Of a stretch of 64,000 nucleotides of DNA, positions 27,001-39,300 are shown piece after piece. Positions within the stretch are counted from its first letter, which is position 1. Each line of letters starts with the position of its first letter. A model generated the notes under the pieces. It saw nothing but the letters and a program-made list of their open reading frames with translations, had not been told where the DNA came from and ran no database searches. The DNA comes from Hymenolepis diminuta (taxonomy: Eukaryota > Platyhelminthes > Cestoda > Cyclophyllidea > Hymenolepididae), in assembly GCA_900708905.1 (NCBI GenBank), contig CAADRB010000014.1:1081636-1145635 (forward strand), in the 5' to 3' direction. A program made the translations under genes and the position numbers.

Positions 27001-27447
27001 GCAACACCAGATACCTATTTTTTTCGGCTGAGATCGGGTGAATCTGCTGTTAGGACATTCCAAGAGAGTTCGGATAACGGAATTATTGATGGCTGAAACG
27101 AGGGATAAATGATTAACCATAAAAATGTTTTTAAAATAACATGTTAGTTAGTTAGTTCTCATTTATAACTATTAGCTGATTTAGGTGACGAAGAAATTTC
27201 CGAAGAAGTTGAAACAGAATCCGAAGAAATGGTGAAAGCCTGCACTACAAAGCTCTTTCTAACCCGAGGTGTTTTTGTGCTTTTCTGCATCTCCTCAGTC
27301 GTAGCCGCTCTTCTCTGCCGATTCTTCCTCAACTGGCAACGGCATTTCCAAAGCTACTGTCATCATGTGAACAATAACCTCATCCCAATCGACTTCGCCA
27401 ATAGTACTCAAATTGACCTCTCTGATTGTCTACGAATTTTGCCATAA
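9086..27447 (+). CDS. SLC47A: MATE-family (SLC47-type) multidrug and toxin extrusion transporter, gene 1
   Basis: Predicted H+-coupled exporter of organic cations in the plasma membrane, 583 aa. Eighteen coding exons join in frame: 9086-9104, 9176-9300, 11407-11577, 12983-13031, 13126-13225, 13301-13343, 17334-17378, 19082-19179, 19254-19351, 19422-19535, 19618-19688, 19764-19872, 19946-20021, 22893-22962, 23088-23220, 24279-24373, 24467-24539, 27185-27447 (stop TAA). All introns are GT-AG. Two MatE domains span roughly residues 40-210 and 255-420. Signature pieces are YFPYGFW before TM1, LAAGGLA, LEWWVCESGS with E276 and E281 in the segment where human MATE1 has its functional glutamates, RIGQFVGAN and IIRGVGMQ. 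An acidic cytosolic loop near residues 480-510 precedes a 13th membrane segment and a Cys-containing tail. Length matches animal MATEs (about 570 aa). The exact paralogue follows at 33315. Oddity: Gly393 where gene 2 has Asp and human MATE1 has Glu. The start is the only ATG giving a 19-nt first exon that joins in frame, and gene 2 begins the same way. Confidence 0.94.
12070..12225 (+). repeat. tRNA-derived SINE copy (intron 3 of MATE 1)
   Basis: Blocks AAGTGCTCACATCCGTCTGC, TCAGAGGTTATGAGATCAA and GAATGTGACTTTCTC match, in order, the copies at 22085-22245 (inverted), 41800-41968 and 62345-62490. Confidence 0.5.
13740..14000 (+). repeat. interspersed repeat family E, copy in MATE 1 intron 6
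   Basis: Shares TTTTTGCATTTTGACATTCTT, TTTTCTCCTCACTTTGTCGA, GAGCAGCC and GCAAAGAATTAGAAG-like blocks with 42220-42500 in MATE 2 intron 9. These are different introns, so this is an interspersed repeat and not a remnant of the gene duplication. Confidence 0.5.
14890..15330 (+). repeat. dispersed repeat family B, direct copy (MATE 1 intron 6)
   Basis: Matches the reverse complement of 5040-5345 through GCAGCTAACAA, AAGCACCAAGAGTTGATTAG, GGCCAAAAAGTATT, GAAATCGATGGGTG, TTTAGATATGACAGATAGG and GCATCATAGGG. The minus-strand open frame at 15184-15426 falls inside it and is not a gene. Confidence 0.55.
15620..15700 (+). repeat. short repeat family D
   Basis: The block TAAGGGAAAAAGAATGAGTC recurs in variant form at 7905-7935, 16615-16645 and 20310-20340, with similar flanks. 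Small and diverged. Confidence 0.35.
16560..16680 (+). repeat. short repeat family D
   Basis: TTGATAAGCAAACTAAGGGA followed by AGAGGAATTAGTCATAGTC matches 7890-7940 and 20290-20345 closely. Confidence 0.4.
16750..17130 (+). repeat. dispersed repeat family A, copy 3 (MATE 1 intron 6)
   Basis: CAACCACTGGAAGAAAAAAT, GGTGGCAAGACTGACTATCA, TTAGTAAATAT, TTTTCTGATCCCCTCA and TGCTCATAATTAAAAATGG match copies 1 and 2 in order. Confidence 0.5.
21340..21480 (-). repeat. tRNA-derived SINE copy, inverted, 5' part diverged
   Basis: TGATGAGAAACTC and CTGATGAACATCGA are spaced as in the clearer inverted copy 600 bases downstream. The tRNA-like head is poorly kept. Confidence 0.35.
22085..22245 (-). repeat. 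tRNA-derived SINE, best copy (MATE 1 intron 13)
   Basis: Read on the minus strand it begins GCCTCAGTGACACATTGG, then GTTAACGTGCACACCTGCCA (A-box region), GGAAGTCGTGAGATCAATG (B-box region), TTATCCAGTGACTTGAGTGG and a GAATGTGAGTTTCTCATGA body. The tRNA-like head followed by an unrelated body is typical of a Pol III SINE. The open frame over 22108-22290 is this repeat. Confidence 0.6.
22560..22870 (+). repeat. dispersed repeat family A, copy 4 (MATE 1 intron 13)
   Basis: Shares AGAAGCGGCAAGAC, ATCATGGAACTTGAATTTTG, GTGAATCATCCATTAAGTAA and TAATTGCCTTTCCATTA with copies 1 and 5. It ends just before exon 14. Confidence 0.5.
26360..26720 (+). repeat. dispersed repeat family A, copy 5 (MATE 1 intron 17)
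   Basis: GGTGGCAAGACCAATCATCA, AATCATGAAATTAGAATTTT, CACCCATCTAAGTAAATATT, GATCCTCTCCCTTGAATTAT and GATTTCAGTTGCTTTCCCAC align with the other family A copies. Confidence 0.5.
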
Positions 27448-27628
27448 AAAAAATTGTCATCATCTCCCCCCTTGCTCATTAATATTGACACTTGTCATTC
27501 TCCTCCATATTTTGATATTGTGTTACAATATACCAAATACTTGACTATATATTTTATCATATTTATTTTCTCGTATTTATTTCCACTTTCACATGTTTAC
27601 ACCTTAACGAGAATGCTTAATGATTTTC

Positions 27629-27634
27629 TATAAA
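27629..27634 (+). terminator. possible poly(A) signal of MATE gene 1
   Basis: No AATAAA follows the stop codon within about 300 bases. The variant TATAAA here is followed by a GT-rich stretch (CTTGTGACTGTTCTTTTATT), as expected of a cleavage region. Weak call. Confidence 0.3.
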
Positions 27635-27699
27635 GCTTGTGACTGTTCTTTTATTTGTGAGGCTAATATTATATTACGCTAATCGGACAAACTGATGCA

Positions 27700-30600
27700 T
27701 AGCTTTTAGGCCCCTTTATGAAATCAGTTATATTGAATTCCCTTGGGATTTGGGTTTGTAGTTTGAGAAACTGTTGGATGGTATTGTTCGGTCACACCGG
27801 AGATGTTTTCATCTAATTGGCTCTCTGTGTGCTACCTGGTTCTCATCGATAGCTCGTGATTCCAAGTGTGTTTAAATATAAACGAACTTGGTCTACTTTT
27901 CAAGGCGGTCCGGAGACGAGCCCTTCTTTTTGTTGAACCCTGGCCGCAGTACTTTCTATCGGAATCTACTGAACAAGCTCGTCACAAATCACGGCTCCTT
28001 AAGAATGTAGTCTTGAGATTGTCCCTGGTGTTTGTGTGAGTGGACTTTTTTATTCCCAAGTTGATAAAGATGTCCCAGGACTTCAGTTGAATGGCTTATT
28101 CCTATGGTCACCGATTTGTTCTGTTTGGCTAACGGTCATTTTCCAAAAAAGATAAAACTCAATCCAGTGAATATTAATGAGCAACTATTTCTGAATTTTG
28201 CCATAGTCACGGTTATATTTGCATCACTGTTATTGATACAAATTCCTTTCATCTTCAACAGTTTGACATTGTTACATCATTTCAAACTATTATCTATTAA
28301 AGCTATTTTAGGACATCTATTATGAATGTGTATTGTTAAACTTCATTTAATGGCGCATATATAATTAGATAAAGTAGTTTCTACTTTATCCAAATCTATC
28401 CCGCTGGGTGGAGTGGCCAACCATATATTGGCTAGGCCCGCCTAATATAGGAGGTGAGAGAATTCGATTGCCACACCATAGAGGTTCCATGACGTTCCCT
28501 CCTAATCAGAGTTGAGCGTTGGAAACCGCTTTTCCAGATAGGCTTGGAAATTATAAGTGTCATTTGGATGGCTGAAGAGACTGGTAAGGAGCCGACAACA
28601 TGCCTCAGAGTCCATGCACTTTTGAGGGATGAGCAATACACACCTGGGTGGTGTCAGCCTAATCAATATACGGATACATGCTGGCCCAAGCACCTAGATA
28701 TTTAGTCAAGACAAATTCCTCTTTAGAAAGCGGAAGTTAAAGGAGAATTTCCAAAATGATTTGACTGATTGTTTTTTTAAAGTGTAGTTTACTTTTATAG
28801 ATAAAATTGTAATCTATATCACTGATTAGCGAATTGGACAAAAGTTTGCATATTTGTGTGAATCAGTCTCAGGGTTAGAAAATTGCCATAAAAGTCTATA
28901 GTTCAGTGAGTTGTGTTCATATTCTTGACCGTATTATCTTGATCACGTACCCGATTACATATATTTTACATTACTCAAACCAATTTCACTATGTTTTTCT
29001 GAGGCAGATATTTTGCATCTGGAATTAAACTAAATTATAGAGGTATATGGATAAGTAGGAGGTTTGGAGGCATTTCCATTTTCCTTTTTCTTTCATAACT
29101 TTGGAACTATCCATAAAGAGTGGAAAAGCTGTGGCATTAAGCATATCAAAAAACCAAATATTATTCTTCATTATCCTCTTCATATTCCGAAGCTGTTCGA
29201 ATCTTCATTCTTCATTTTATTTGTCCTTTCTGACAACTAAATCCCCAGCGTCTGACCGCATGACAAACTACCTTAGAGACATGGCACTATGGGTATGACT
29301 GACTTCCCCTTGATGTCGAGTGTGCCTACCTGTTTGCCCAGACAAGTGTAGCTCAAGTCTTTAAAGTTACTCGTCAAGATGCGTTTTCTATGGACGTGTT
29401 CCTAATGCATGCATGCATAAGCAGTAACAATTATTCAGAGCATTAAAAAGGCATGTAGGAAGATAAGGATCATGTCAAGTACCTATGAACAGCACTGAAT
29501 CTCATAATAAAAGGTGAAATAATAATTATATGAGAGTAACAAATTGTACGCAAATTATTCATGAATGATAAACAGGTAATTTTCAAGGTTTCTACTTCAC
29601 TTAATGAGTATGTTAATGATTTGGATGAGGTTGTAATTCTGATCAACCTGACTTCACAAATTGGACTAATATCGGCTCTATTTATGTGTGGAGCAACATC
29701 TCATTTGCAAATAATCAACCTAATGTAAACTGATATAACCGTACTTTATGAAGCTACAGCGGCTGAGATCCGGAGTAAAGAGAGGACAAATTAATATCAC
29801 AGCAAGAAATTTATTTGGAAAACTTTATATCATTGAACAGTGGTATTAGGCCGAACAAAATTGAACCCATTGAATTTCATATCCGATGTTACAGAACATG
29901 ATAAATTGACCTCTCCATGTCCCATTCTGATGAGAAGGTTTCCAACGGCGGCGTTGGATTGAGGTTCCAGTGACGTGCAATCGATATTATACTTTCAGTA
30001 GGTGATAAAAAAGTCCTTGGTCCTCTTATTCAGTAATAAGTCATTAGCATAATCTGTGGTGCAAAATAATATTATGACTATCATTTTATTATATTATGTT
30101 GGCTACATTTCCTGGTTTTTAAAAATATGGAGAAGCCTTGTAGTTAAAACAACGTCTTATCTTTCTTCATTTATTAAGAAAGCACACCCGTTTATATAAC
30201 AACTTAAGTGTAGGAATCCATCGACTAGCTAGCCAAGGGTAAGGGACTCCATTCCAGAGCGAAGTTATTAACTATTCGCGGAAGAGAAAGGAATACTTTT
30301 GTACTATTGACAGGATCATTGATCCTAGAACACAACGTTCAACAAGAATTTTAAGTACCCAATTTCCGGTTGCCTTAAGTCGAGTAAGAGACAGGGATGG
30401 CTGAAATATCAGAATGCCAACTTTAATGTTCATATCGCATTCAATATGAATACCTTGATAAAATCGTTTGTTCTTCGCGATGAGAATAGAAGTTATTACC
30501 TCGAAGTTCACGGAGCTAATCTTCTTATCCATTCCCCGAGCTACTTCCTCTCTGCTTAAGCCATGCATCCTCTTCTCCGATTCATATATTGTATACTATC

Positions 30601-33260
30601 TTTATTAGTAAACGAACATATATTCCAAGGTACAAAAGGACAGTATCCGGAACTTCTGATTCCCAAATAACAAACTCCATAGAAAATTTCCATAAATTCC
30701 TTAGAGGATGCCTAAAATATTTGAATTTCGCATACTTCATATCAAAATAATACTCATTGAAATGCTAAATTTAGATGTTGAACAGGGAGTGAAAAGTTGT
30801 TTGAGACAAGCGAACAATTTCTTCATTCATTTATAACCACTCTGTTAACTCTTGTCGGTTGATATTTTCAGAACATATAAGCGAAGTTATAGGAATAAAG
30901 GTCCTATTTTTTTCCCAAAGATGATATAAAACATGAAATAATTTTATTAAACGAGAACTCTGAATTGTTAAATTTAAAATTAGTTTCAATTATTCCAAAC
31001 TTTTAACAAAATTATTATTAATGTTTCAACCCATTAAATTTATTATCATATATAAACTGCTGCCCTTGCGCAATAATTTGAAGGCTGAAAATGGTTTTTT
31101 TGTCGCATCAGAAATTCCGGCCACGCCAGCGTAAAAAAAGCAACTTAAAATGTTTGATTTATGGGAGGAAGAAAGAGAAAAATATAATCAGTAATCAATT
31201 ACTGCATCTTAGTGATTAAGAAGACATAATACTGATTCTTCAATCGATTAACCGGCCAATGAGCTCTAAATATCGCGAATGGGAACTCACCAAATACCCT
31301 TGAGTTCAATTTAATGAAATTTGAAAATCGGAAATTTAGGACATGATGCATTGAACTCGACTGAGCAACTGTTCCTTGTCTCCATTTAAAATGTCGATTT
31401 TTGTTTAGCTATAGGCAATGATAACATCAGTTAAATGCTAACCCAGTTTGCCATAAACAGCAGTTAGTATCTATTCCAAAGATAAAACTCCTGTATAAGA
31501 GCTTGGATTAAGAGCTAATAGCTAACAACTGCTACCAAAGGACATAACATCAAGAGTTGAGTGCTAACCAAAGCCAATTGTACAAAATCTGTCAAAACAT
31601 GAGGGAAAGCGAGAAAAAAAGAGGAAAGAGTATCGTACTAGTATTTAAGAGAAAGGCGGATGTGCTTGCGTGTTGATATAAAAAGACAGATTTAGATGAA
31701 CCCCTTTGGCAGATAGGACAAATAAACAGAACGTACTTTTAAGCACGGGAGTGCAGAGAATGGTTCAAATACATCAGTGTGTGTGCAGACGTGACTTGGG
31801 ATTAGAATGCGTCAGTACGTATATCATTGGACTGGGGTCGGCAGGTCTGCGTAGGCGTTTGAGTCATGGCGTTTCAAATGTACTTCTAAAGCGAATGTGG
31901 TTCGAAAATAAAGGGTACCCCTTTACCTGTTTTCAAAATCAGTTTTCTTATTAATTAACGTTAATTACGTGAAACAATTAATAAACCTAAATATGCAATT
32001 ATGCCTTCAAGTAAATATCCCAATTCCCTTTTTTCAGTGGTACTATTCAAATTAAAATTGGGATATAGTATTTTCCGTGCAAGTGCAATAATATACACAA
32101 CTAAATTTATAAGAAATTTTGACAAGGTTCTGATTGTCTTAGAATGTGTCAAGGAAAAGAATAATTATGAAATGTCTGGCGATTAGATAACGATAGTTAT
32201 ACTAAAAATATCAGAAGTCACTGATATTGTCAATTTACTGAATGTTTTAAAAGAGATAAATCTGATACAAGGATAATCTAGATTCACTTCTTTCACATTG
32301 GATCAGTAATTCCGGTATTTTCTCGTTTCATACACTTTCCATTTTTAATGGCCATCAACATAAAGTAAATTTAAACAATGAAGATGATATTTAATAAAGG
32401 TTTTTCGTGATATTTACCCACCAAAGTGCTCTATTTTCGATTTCCATTTTAGCCCACCCTGATAGTGAGTTAAGGGATTACTTTGTATTACTGGATTTCT
32501 GCCAGTCGATCCTTGTTTATTATCAGAATATGTAATATTCATTCATCTTTCGTAAGTGTATTAAAGCCTTAGATTGTTTAGCCGAAAACGATGGAATAGA
32601 TGGCAGGTACTCTCGGATTGTGAATATCATCTGCTTTGAATAATGGTAGTCATCAGAGATATAAATTAACAAGCATATCATAGCCAAATAGATTTCAACA
32701 TGTTTTCTTTGCTTTATAATAAATGATTGATTGGTGTTAATGCAATGCTTCGTGCACCATCTGCGCCTGTTATGGTCGTATCAACGTTCACAGCCAGATG
32801 TGGATAAGGGCAATTGTATGGGTTTATTTTGTTGCATATAATCATTCTGGGAATGCATATAACATCGCATTCAAAAAATTTACAAGCATCATCTTCTATT
32901 TGAGTTCTTGTGTACTTTTGGTTAAAATATCCAGATTTGTCAAATTATATTAACTAATACACTCAATTAATTTAAAAGGCTGTAATTAATTATTAGCGCA
33001 TAGTTGTGAAGGGGGTCGATTCGTGAGATAATTGAATAGAAGCGGCATGGATGAATAAAATTACCATTTTAGATGGGTTTTGCCATCCATTGACTTACTG
33101 ATTGGCCCCAGCCTCTTTGGGCGTAGTGCTCCCGTGTATCGCAGACCACCGATCACGTAAAGCGTGTTTTACCTACTTTGATTTGAAAGAAGATGTTCTC
33201 ATTAATGCAATGATTGAAGGGGTTTTAAATGCTCTTAATTTGAATTTTCACATGCTTCAC
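27700..33260. other. intergenic DNA between the two MATE genes
   Basis: No exon recognised. A more GC-rich island with several short minus-strand frames lies at about 28390-28700. It looks like a fragment of a mobile element, but I cannot name it. A weak family B copy lies at 31470-31760 and a family A fragment at 33020-33080. ATGCATGCATGCA occurs near 29406. Confidence 0.45.
31470..31760 (+). repeat. dispersed repeat family B, weak copy
   Basis: GAGCTAATAGCTAACAACTG, CATCAAGAGTTGAGTGCTAA, GGGAAAGCGAGA and TTTAGATGAACCC resemble, in order, blocks of the copy at 14890-15330. Similarity is low. Confidence 0.3.
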
Positions 33261-33266
33261 CAGAGA

Positions 33267-33273
33267 TATATAA
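33267..33273 (+). promoter_or_regulatory. TATA-like box of MATE gene 2
   Basis: TATATAA lies 48 nt upstream of the ATG at 33315. Its spacing is nearly identical to that of TATAAAAG upstream of gene 1 (47 nt), while the intervening leader sequence has diverged. This supports both first-exon calls. Confidence 0.4.
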
Positions 33274-33314
33274 CCACGCCTAGTTGCCTGACTCGAAGCC
33301 CACTTAATCTGCAC

Positions 33315-36300
33315 ATGGAACACAAATCTACAGGTAGAGTTTTCTTGATAGAAATACTGTCTCTTCCGATTTTTCTTCACAGTTATTTGGGGTAAAGTAG
33401 ATTCAAAAGTTATTCTGACGGAGGACTTCAACTACTGATTATTATAAAACAAAATATATCAAATGATTTGGGAAAATGATAAAATTAAAAAGTTAACTTT
33501 AACTCTACTATATTTCGCATAGTAAATGAGAAACACTTTATAGAACAATGAAACTATTAATCGAACTTGATTATTCTAATATCAGTTCGCGATACTGTCA
33601 AATACGGAATAATTAAAAGATTAAATGATTGTTAATTTATTGAATATTTTAAAAATGCTTGAACGATTTTTAAAGTCATATTTCCTTAAAAAACAGGATA
33701 TTTTAGTTTTCTCGAGAGTGTGATTTTAAATTTTCGTAATTTTTATTTAAATTTCGTCACTAGTAATTTTAATACGATAATAGTTAGCTTTTTATATTTC
33801 ATTTTTATTTTCGTAAGTAGAGAGCATTACTAGCATCTACGAGCTTCAGGAGGACTTGCCGACGAAGAACAAGGGCCGTTGGGGTTATTATTTTCCTTAT
33901 GGATTTTGGTATGAATTTAAACATCTTGCAGCACTCGCTATTCCAATTGCAAGTTTTCTTTAATTTCAGTATAATTAAAATATTTTAATTTGCTTCATTA
34001 AATTATAAATCTTCATAGATAATACCGTAATTGTTATATCATTGATTAAACAGCAAATTTTAAGGTAATATTTTAAGATAATACATATACCATATTTTAG
34101 ATATATTTGAACTTAAATGAATCTATTCTTCCATTGCTGTAATAGGTGAGTAGCAGATGGAGGCTTTATTGAGAAACAACTGCAAATGACAGTGCGATAA
34201 CGAAGGAACCAGAGTGTTGCAAGTATTCATTGAGACATTTGTACAACATTAGGGTGGCGGGTTTTTTAAAGAATCCAAGAGAAGTAAATATAGTTGGGGC
34301 AACCCGGTCGAATCAGACTGATTGCTCGACCGACAATACCAGGTAAAACTGAATCAGAGGTCGACAGCATTGATGTTCAGTGTTAGTGCCAGCTTAGGCC
34401 AAGGACACCGGAGGTCGAGCTGACTCACAATGGAGTTCTACATATAGATATTAAAATAAATATAGGGTACACATTTTTGTGAGAAACTAATTTAAAATTA
34501 ACCTGATTTATGAAGTAAATGAATGAAAAACGTTTCAAGAAGAACTGAATGAAAGCAGAAATCAGAACAACATTGATAAAGTATAGACACTTCAAATTTA
34601 TCTATTTTTAGAATAAACTCTTCACTATCTCGATAGTTTGTTTAATGTGCTTATTTCCAAACCAATCTAATTTTAAAAAAGTTTTTCGCTCTACTTTGGC
34701 TATGATCTTGAAGGAAATCAGTGAATAAAATCAATTTCCCCTCTAGATTATACAATTCATCGAAATCAAGCCACCGAAATGAATTTAAATTAACACACAG
34801 CGATAATCTTAATATTAGTGTTTAGTCCATTTGATCAAAAGATGTTAACAAAGATTAAATTAGCGCAAGGGGGAGCATAGCTTTCAATAGTGTATTTGCT
34901 AAGCAGAAGGCTAAATTAGGTGACTTTAATGGCAAAATTTTCAAATATCTCAATTCCCAGTGAGCATTCTTCATATCTTTAGACGTTTGAGAGCATTCCA
35001 TTGGTCTCAAGATATCGGTTTTCAGACGCTTAAGCTTCCTTACCTATGTATTCTTTAATTGATTACCTATTTCAAAAGTGTGTTAAAATTTGTCTGAGAG
35101 TAGAAGAAACTTACCAACTATAATCTTGGGTGGTGGCGCCACTTCCATCTTTAGGGCTACGGTTTTGAAGGAATATAGAAAGAAAGTTAGTATAAATCGT
35201 GATTTACGACTGAGAAAAAATCATTTTAATTCTACCGTCTCTAAGGAAATGTGATTTGAATCTTCTCTCGCCCAGATTTCTACCAGGTCTAACAATTTGC
35301 TTGCAACTTTTCAATTACTGGATGTGCATGAAACTCTTTGTTTCTAGTTTGCTGGATCAAACCATCATTCCTTAAATGTTTCTCGAAAATTTTTCAAATA
35401 ACGTGTTAACTTAAACGGCTTTGTGGAAAATTATTTCTTGACTGAATGTTTGAGTAAGTCAAGTGCAATCAACCCATTTCAATGGTTTCACTCTTAGCTT
35501 GCCGATTACCGATTTTTACTCGCTTCTGCTTTGCACTGACTCAGTTTATTGCCTATGTTATACAGACACCTGATTCTTCCCCTCTCTTAAGCCTGTTCTT
35601 CGTTCTCCTTTTTCCTTCATTCTACAATTGGTCACTCTGTAAACGGCTGACTCTGGTTCTGGCGTCTACCGTTAAATAATTATCCTAATTCGAATCAGTT
35701 TTAAATTTTAATGTGTAATTTACGATAAATATTAACAAGCTATTCTTACATTCAGGAAATATTCTGAAATCTCATTTCTAGTTTATTACTATAGCTGATG
35801 AAAAGTTGAAAATAAAATAATGATGTATATTGTTTCAAGAATCAAATCAATCCAATTTGTCGAACCTTTAAATATATTTAGATGCTGACAAGTATGAGCC
35901 ACTACGCTATAGTACCAATCAGTATTGTCTTCCTCGGCCTTCTGGGAAAAACAAAACTGGCTGCTGGTGGTCTTGCCATCTCCATTTTCCATGTTGCTGG
36001 ACTTTCAATTATCTCCGGCCTTCTGACTGCCTGTGAAACACTATTTTCACAGGTAATATGTCATTTAAATCAGTCTGAGTATATTACTTTTCGTGGTACA
36101 CACGTCAGAATCACCAGAATCGGTGATAAGTTTAGACAATTAGAAGGTGCTTGATCGCAGGGTCATCGATGTAGTAGAAAAATATTAACGCTTCTTCCTG
36201 TTTGTCGGGAATTCCACCGTATAAAGCTCTTAACCTTAATAGTTAAACATCCAATTACTCCATGTCGCTAATTTACCAGACTAAAATTTGAAGATGGAAA

Positions 36301-39300
36301 AATAATTAAATACTTCTTATTGGGAGCTGTGTTTAAGGGATCTATTTCTTATGGTTTAAAAGAAACTCATGCTCAATAAATAGGACAGGATGCAAAACAT
36401 TTTCTCGGATCGAAAAACCGCCGCAAGTATAATGAGTGAAACTTCACGTTCAGTAAATACATACATGATCAGCTATTGCTGAAATAAAAATTAGGTTTGG
36501 ATGGAAAAGTCAGAGCTCTCAATATAACATGGAGAAGAGAACGAAGTTCAAAATGTTGGATTTGGAGGTGACGAGTTTTGGTATATAGCTTTTCAGCTTA
36601 GAGCCTTTGAAGACATTAAAAACGCAATTTGTGTTATTGAAGGTGAGTGATGCAAGTTTTCATGGAAGGTTTAAAATTATTTATTATATTGGTATTACAA
36701 AAGTCAGCTTCAATTTGTTTAATTGATTTAAAATGACTGAGCGGTGATATCATTTATATCTTTAAAAATACATGTACTTATGTTGGTCAGAGCAAATGTT
36801 TTATTCACGATATTTATAGAGTTGAACTGGAGTTTTGAATTTAAGAAGATATTAGTGCAGTTTAACAATAATGAGAACTTAGATAACCTGGCTCTAGAAA
36901 TTATTCTTATTTTGAGTTTAATATTAACGCCAAATCATTATTTGTATCATTTCAAACTGTTATGCATAAAAATATCGTTCAGAAGAAAACGATTAAATCT
37001 ACGTTTACTCAAGAAATTTGATATCGAGTTATTTACCACATTTACATTACTTTGAAAGTAGCGAATGAACACGTAAAAGAGGAGTGAAACGAGGAGTCAA
37101 ATAAAAGTATGAAACCAAAGTACAAATGATTACTTTATTTAAATTGTGGAAACAATGGGAGTGCAATCCACTCTAGTAGACCAAATGTCCCGAACCTCAA
37201 TTTTCGTGGTGTAACTCTTGGAATTCTTGATGGGTTCAAGTCTGCGATATTCAGAATTTGTTGATCTGTTGATTTGACTAGGTGGCCAGCTATAACATTT
37301 CAATAATTCTATATCTTTTTACAGTTTTTTCCAGGTACATATAACATACAGAGGCATTTAAACATATCATTAGCTTATTAGAAGTCGCTCAAGGTGAATA
37401 CTAATAATGATGACACAAACAGCTTTTTAATCAGGATCTTCTTGCCTTGAGTAATGTAGAAACTACAAATAACTCTGCTTAATCGGGTTTAGTTTTACAA
37501 CAAATACCACTCACATGGGACCGGTGATATTAGCAGTGGTACAGAGAATTTATCTTTTGAGCGATTTGATAAATTTGGGTTGATTTGAAAAAATGGTAAA
37601 ATTAAAATAACTTTCACAAGTTGAAAATTTTCAACTTTTGGTATGTTGGCCAATTTTAGACCATTGGAGGGGAGAACAAATTTCGTTTGGGTATTCAAGT
37701 TCAAAAGGGTATGTAATGCACAATTTTCGACAAATTTTATAACTTTACTTTATAACTTTCATATAATCAAATTTGTGATACGAAGGCAAAAGATGGAATC
37801 AAATTAAAAAAAATTTTTCTTAGCATTATGTTTTCCTTTTATTATCTTAGCTATTGTCATCTTAACATTTTGCTGCTTTCCGTGTTGGGCGCTCTACATT
37901 ATCATCGAACCAATTCTACTTCTCACAAACCAGCCACCCTTGGTAACAAAGTATGTGAATATATTATTTCATTTTTCCTAACTAAATAAAATATACAAAT
38001 ACAAAATTCTATAAGGCTCATTAAGTAATTTAATCAACTAAATTTTACTGTCTGTCAATCCAACAAATAAGTTTTTATCTAAGAAAATCAACCATAAATA
38101 CAAGAGAACTTGTGAAATATTTATCATTCAATACGTTATAACTGGAAGAATGGGAATTTGAAAATTTAATAAGATGCAAATTAGGTAATATTTCATATTT
38201 CTTTTGATGGTAAGTTTTGCGATTTTCGCTGCTTATTGTTTACCGATGGGTATCGAATCCATGACTTTTGAAGCCTCAAACATTTATACTATCATATTTT
38301 GAATAAAGGCAATATGGAGGATTAACTAGTTGTTAATATTAGAAAAGATTAACAAATTTTAGACGAATCAATAAAATTTAATTAGCCAATTTGCATTTAT
38401 GCTAGATAGTATAATTGTCGGAACTTTCTGAGGCCTTTATCAATAACACAATTATCCTTGACAGTGTAAAAAACGTTTACAAGTTAAAATAGTGAACCAG
38501 AATCTGAACACGCAAATTAGTCAATTATTCAAGTTTTGATTCGATAATGAATATTCGGAATATGAAAGAGTTTATAATAACATTTGCTATCTTAGATGAA
38601 CACACAAAAATTGATTCTTTTTGTAATCCAAATGGTACCTTAGTTTCCCCTTGCTGTATCTGAAATCCATCATAGAATCTGTCACATAGAGTTTTACATT
38701 TCAATTTAGACGGATATAAAGTTGATCGAATTGGGTATATTTAAAAATTTTTCTTAATCCTCATTGCACTTAAACAAACTCTATAATCCACCAATGACTT
38801 GGCACGTCCTAGAGCATTTAAGCATATGGAAATTTTTTTGGAAAGTAACTTTTCGAAATTTATTTTGTCCAATAAACTAAACCAGAGATATCGAATCAAA
38901 ATAAAAAAAGTTTTACGAAACAAAGGTTGACCTTAAGGCCTTCGTGAATTTGGTCATCCACTTGGTTGACAGCTAACTAGATAATGGTCTTACTGAACGA
39001 AGATTTATATTTTTGTACATTTTGGCACTACCGCATTTCAACAAACCGTTTATATTTGTGTGAAATGGGAAGAAAGCATCCTTCAGGAACTGGCCGAGTC
39101 TTAAAGATTGGCCAGTAGCACCACTCCGATCTTTGGAGTTACATAGCTGTACTTTGTCAAGAGTTGCGATCTGCAGGTAGACTAATTTACCTTTACCTTA
39201 ACTAATAAAAAGTCTTCTACTAGCGAAGATACTGTCGGAATAATTGGATCTAACTTGATTTTAACATAATAGAACTCGTCAGAATTCCCATTGCAATTAA

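Noticed and set aside
33102..33314. Possible N-terminal extension of MATE gene 2 in the same frame
   Set aside because: Gene 1 starts at the equivalent ATG, a TATA-like box lies between, and the extension resembles nothing in MATE proteins.
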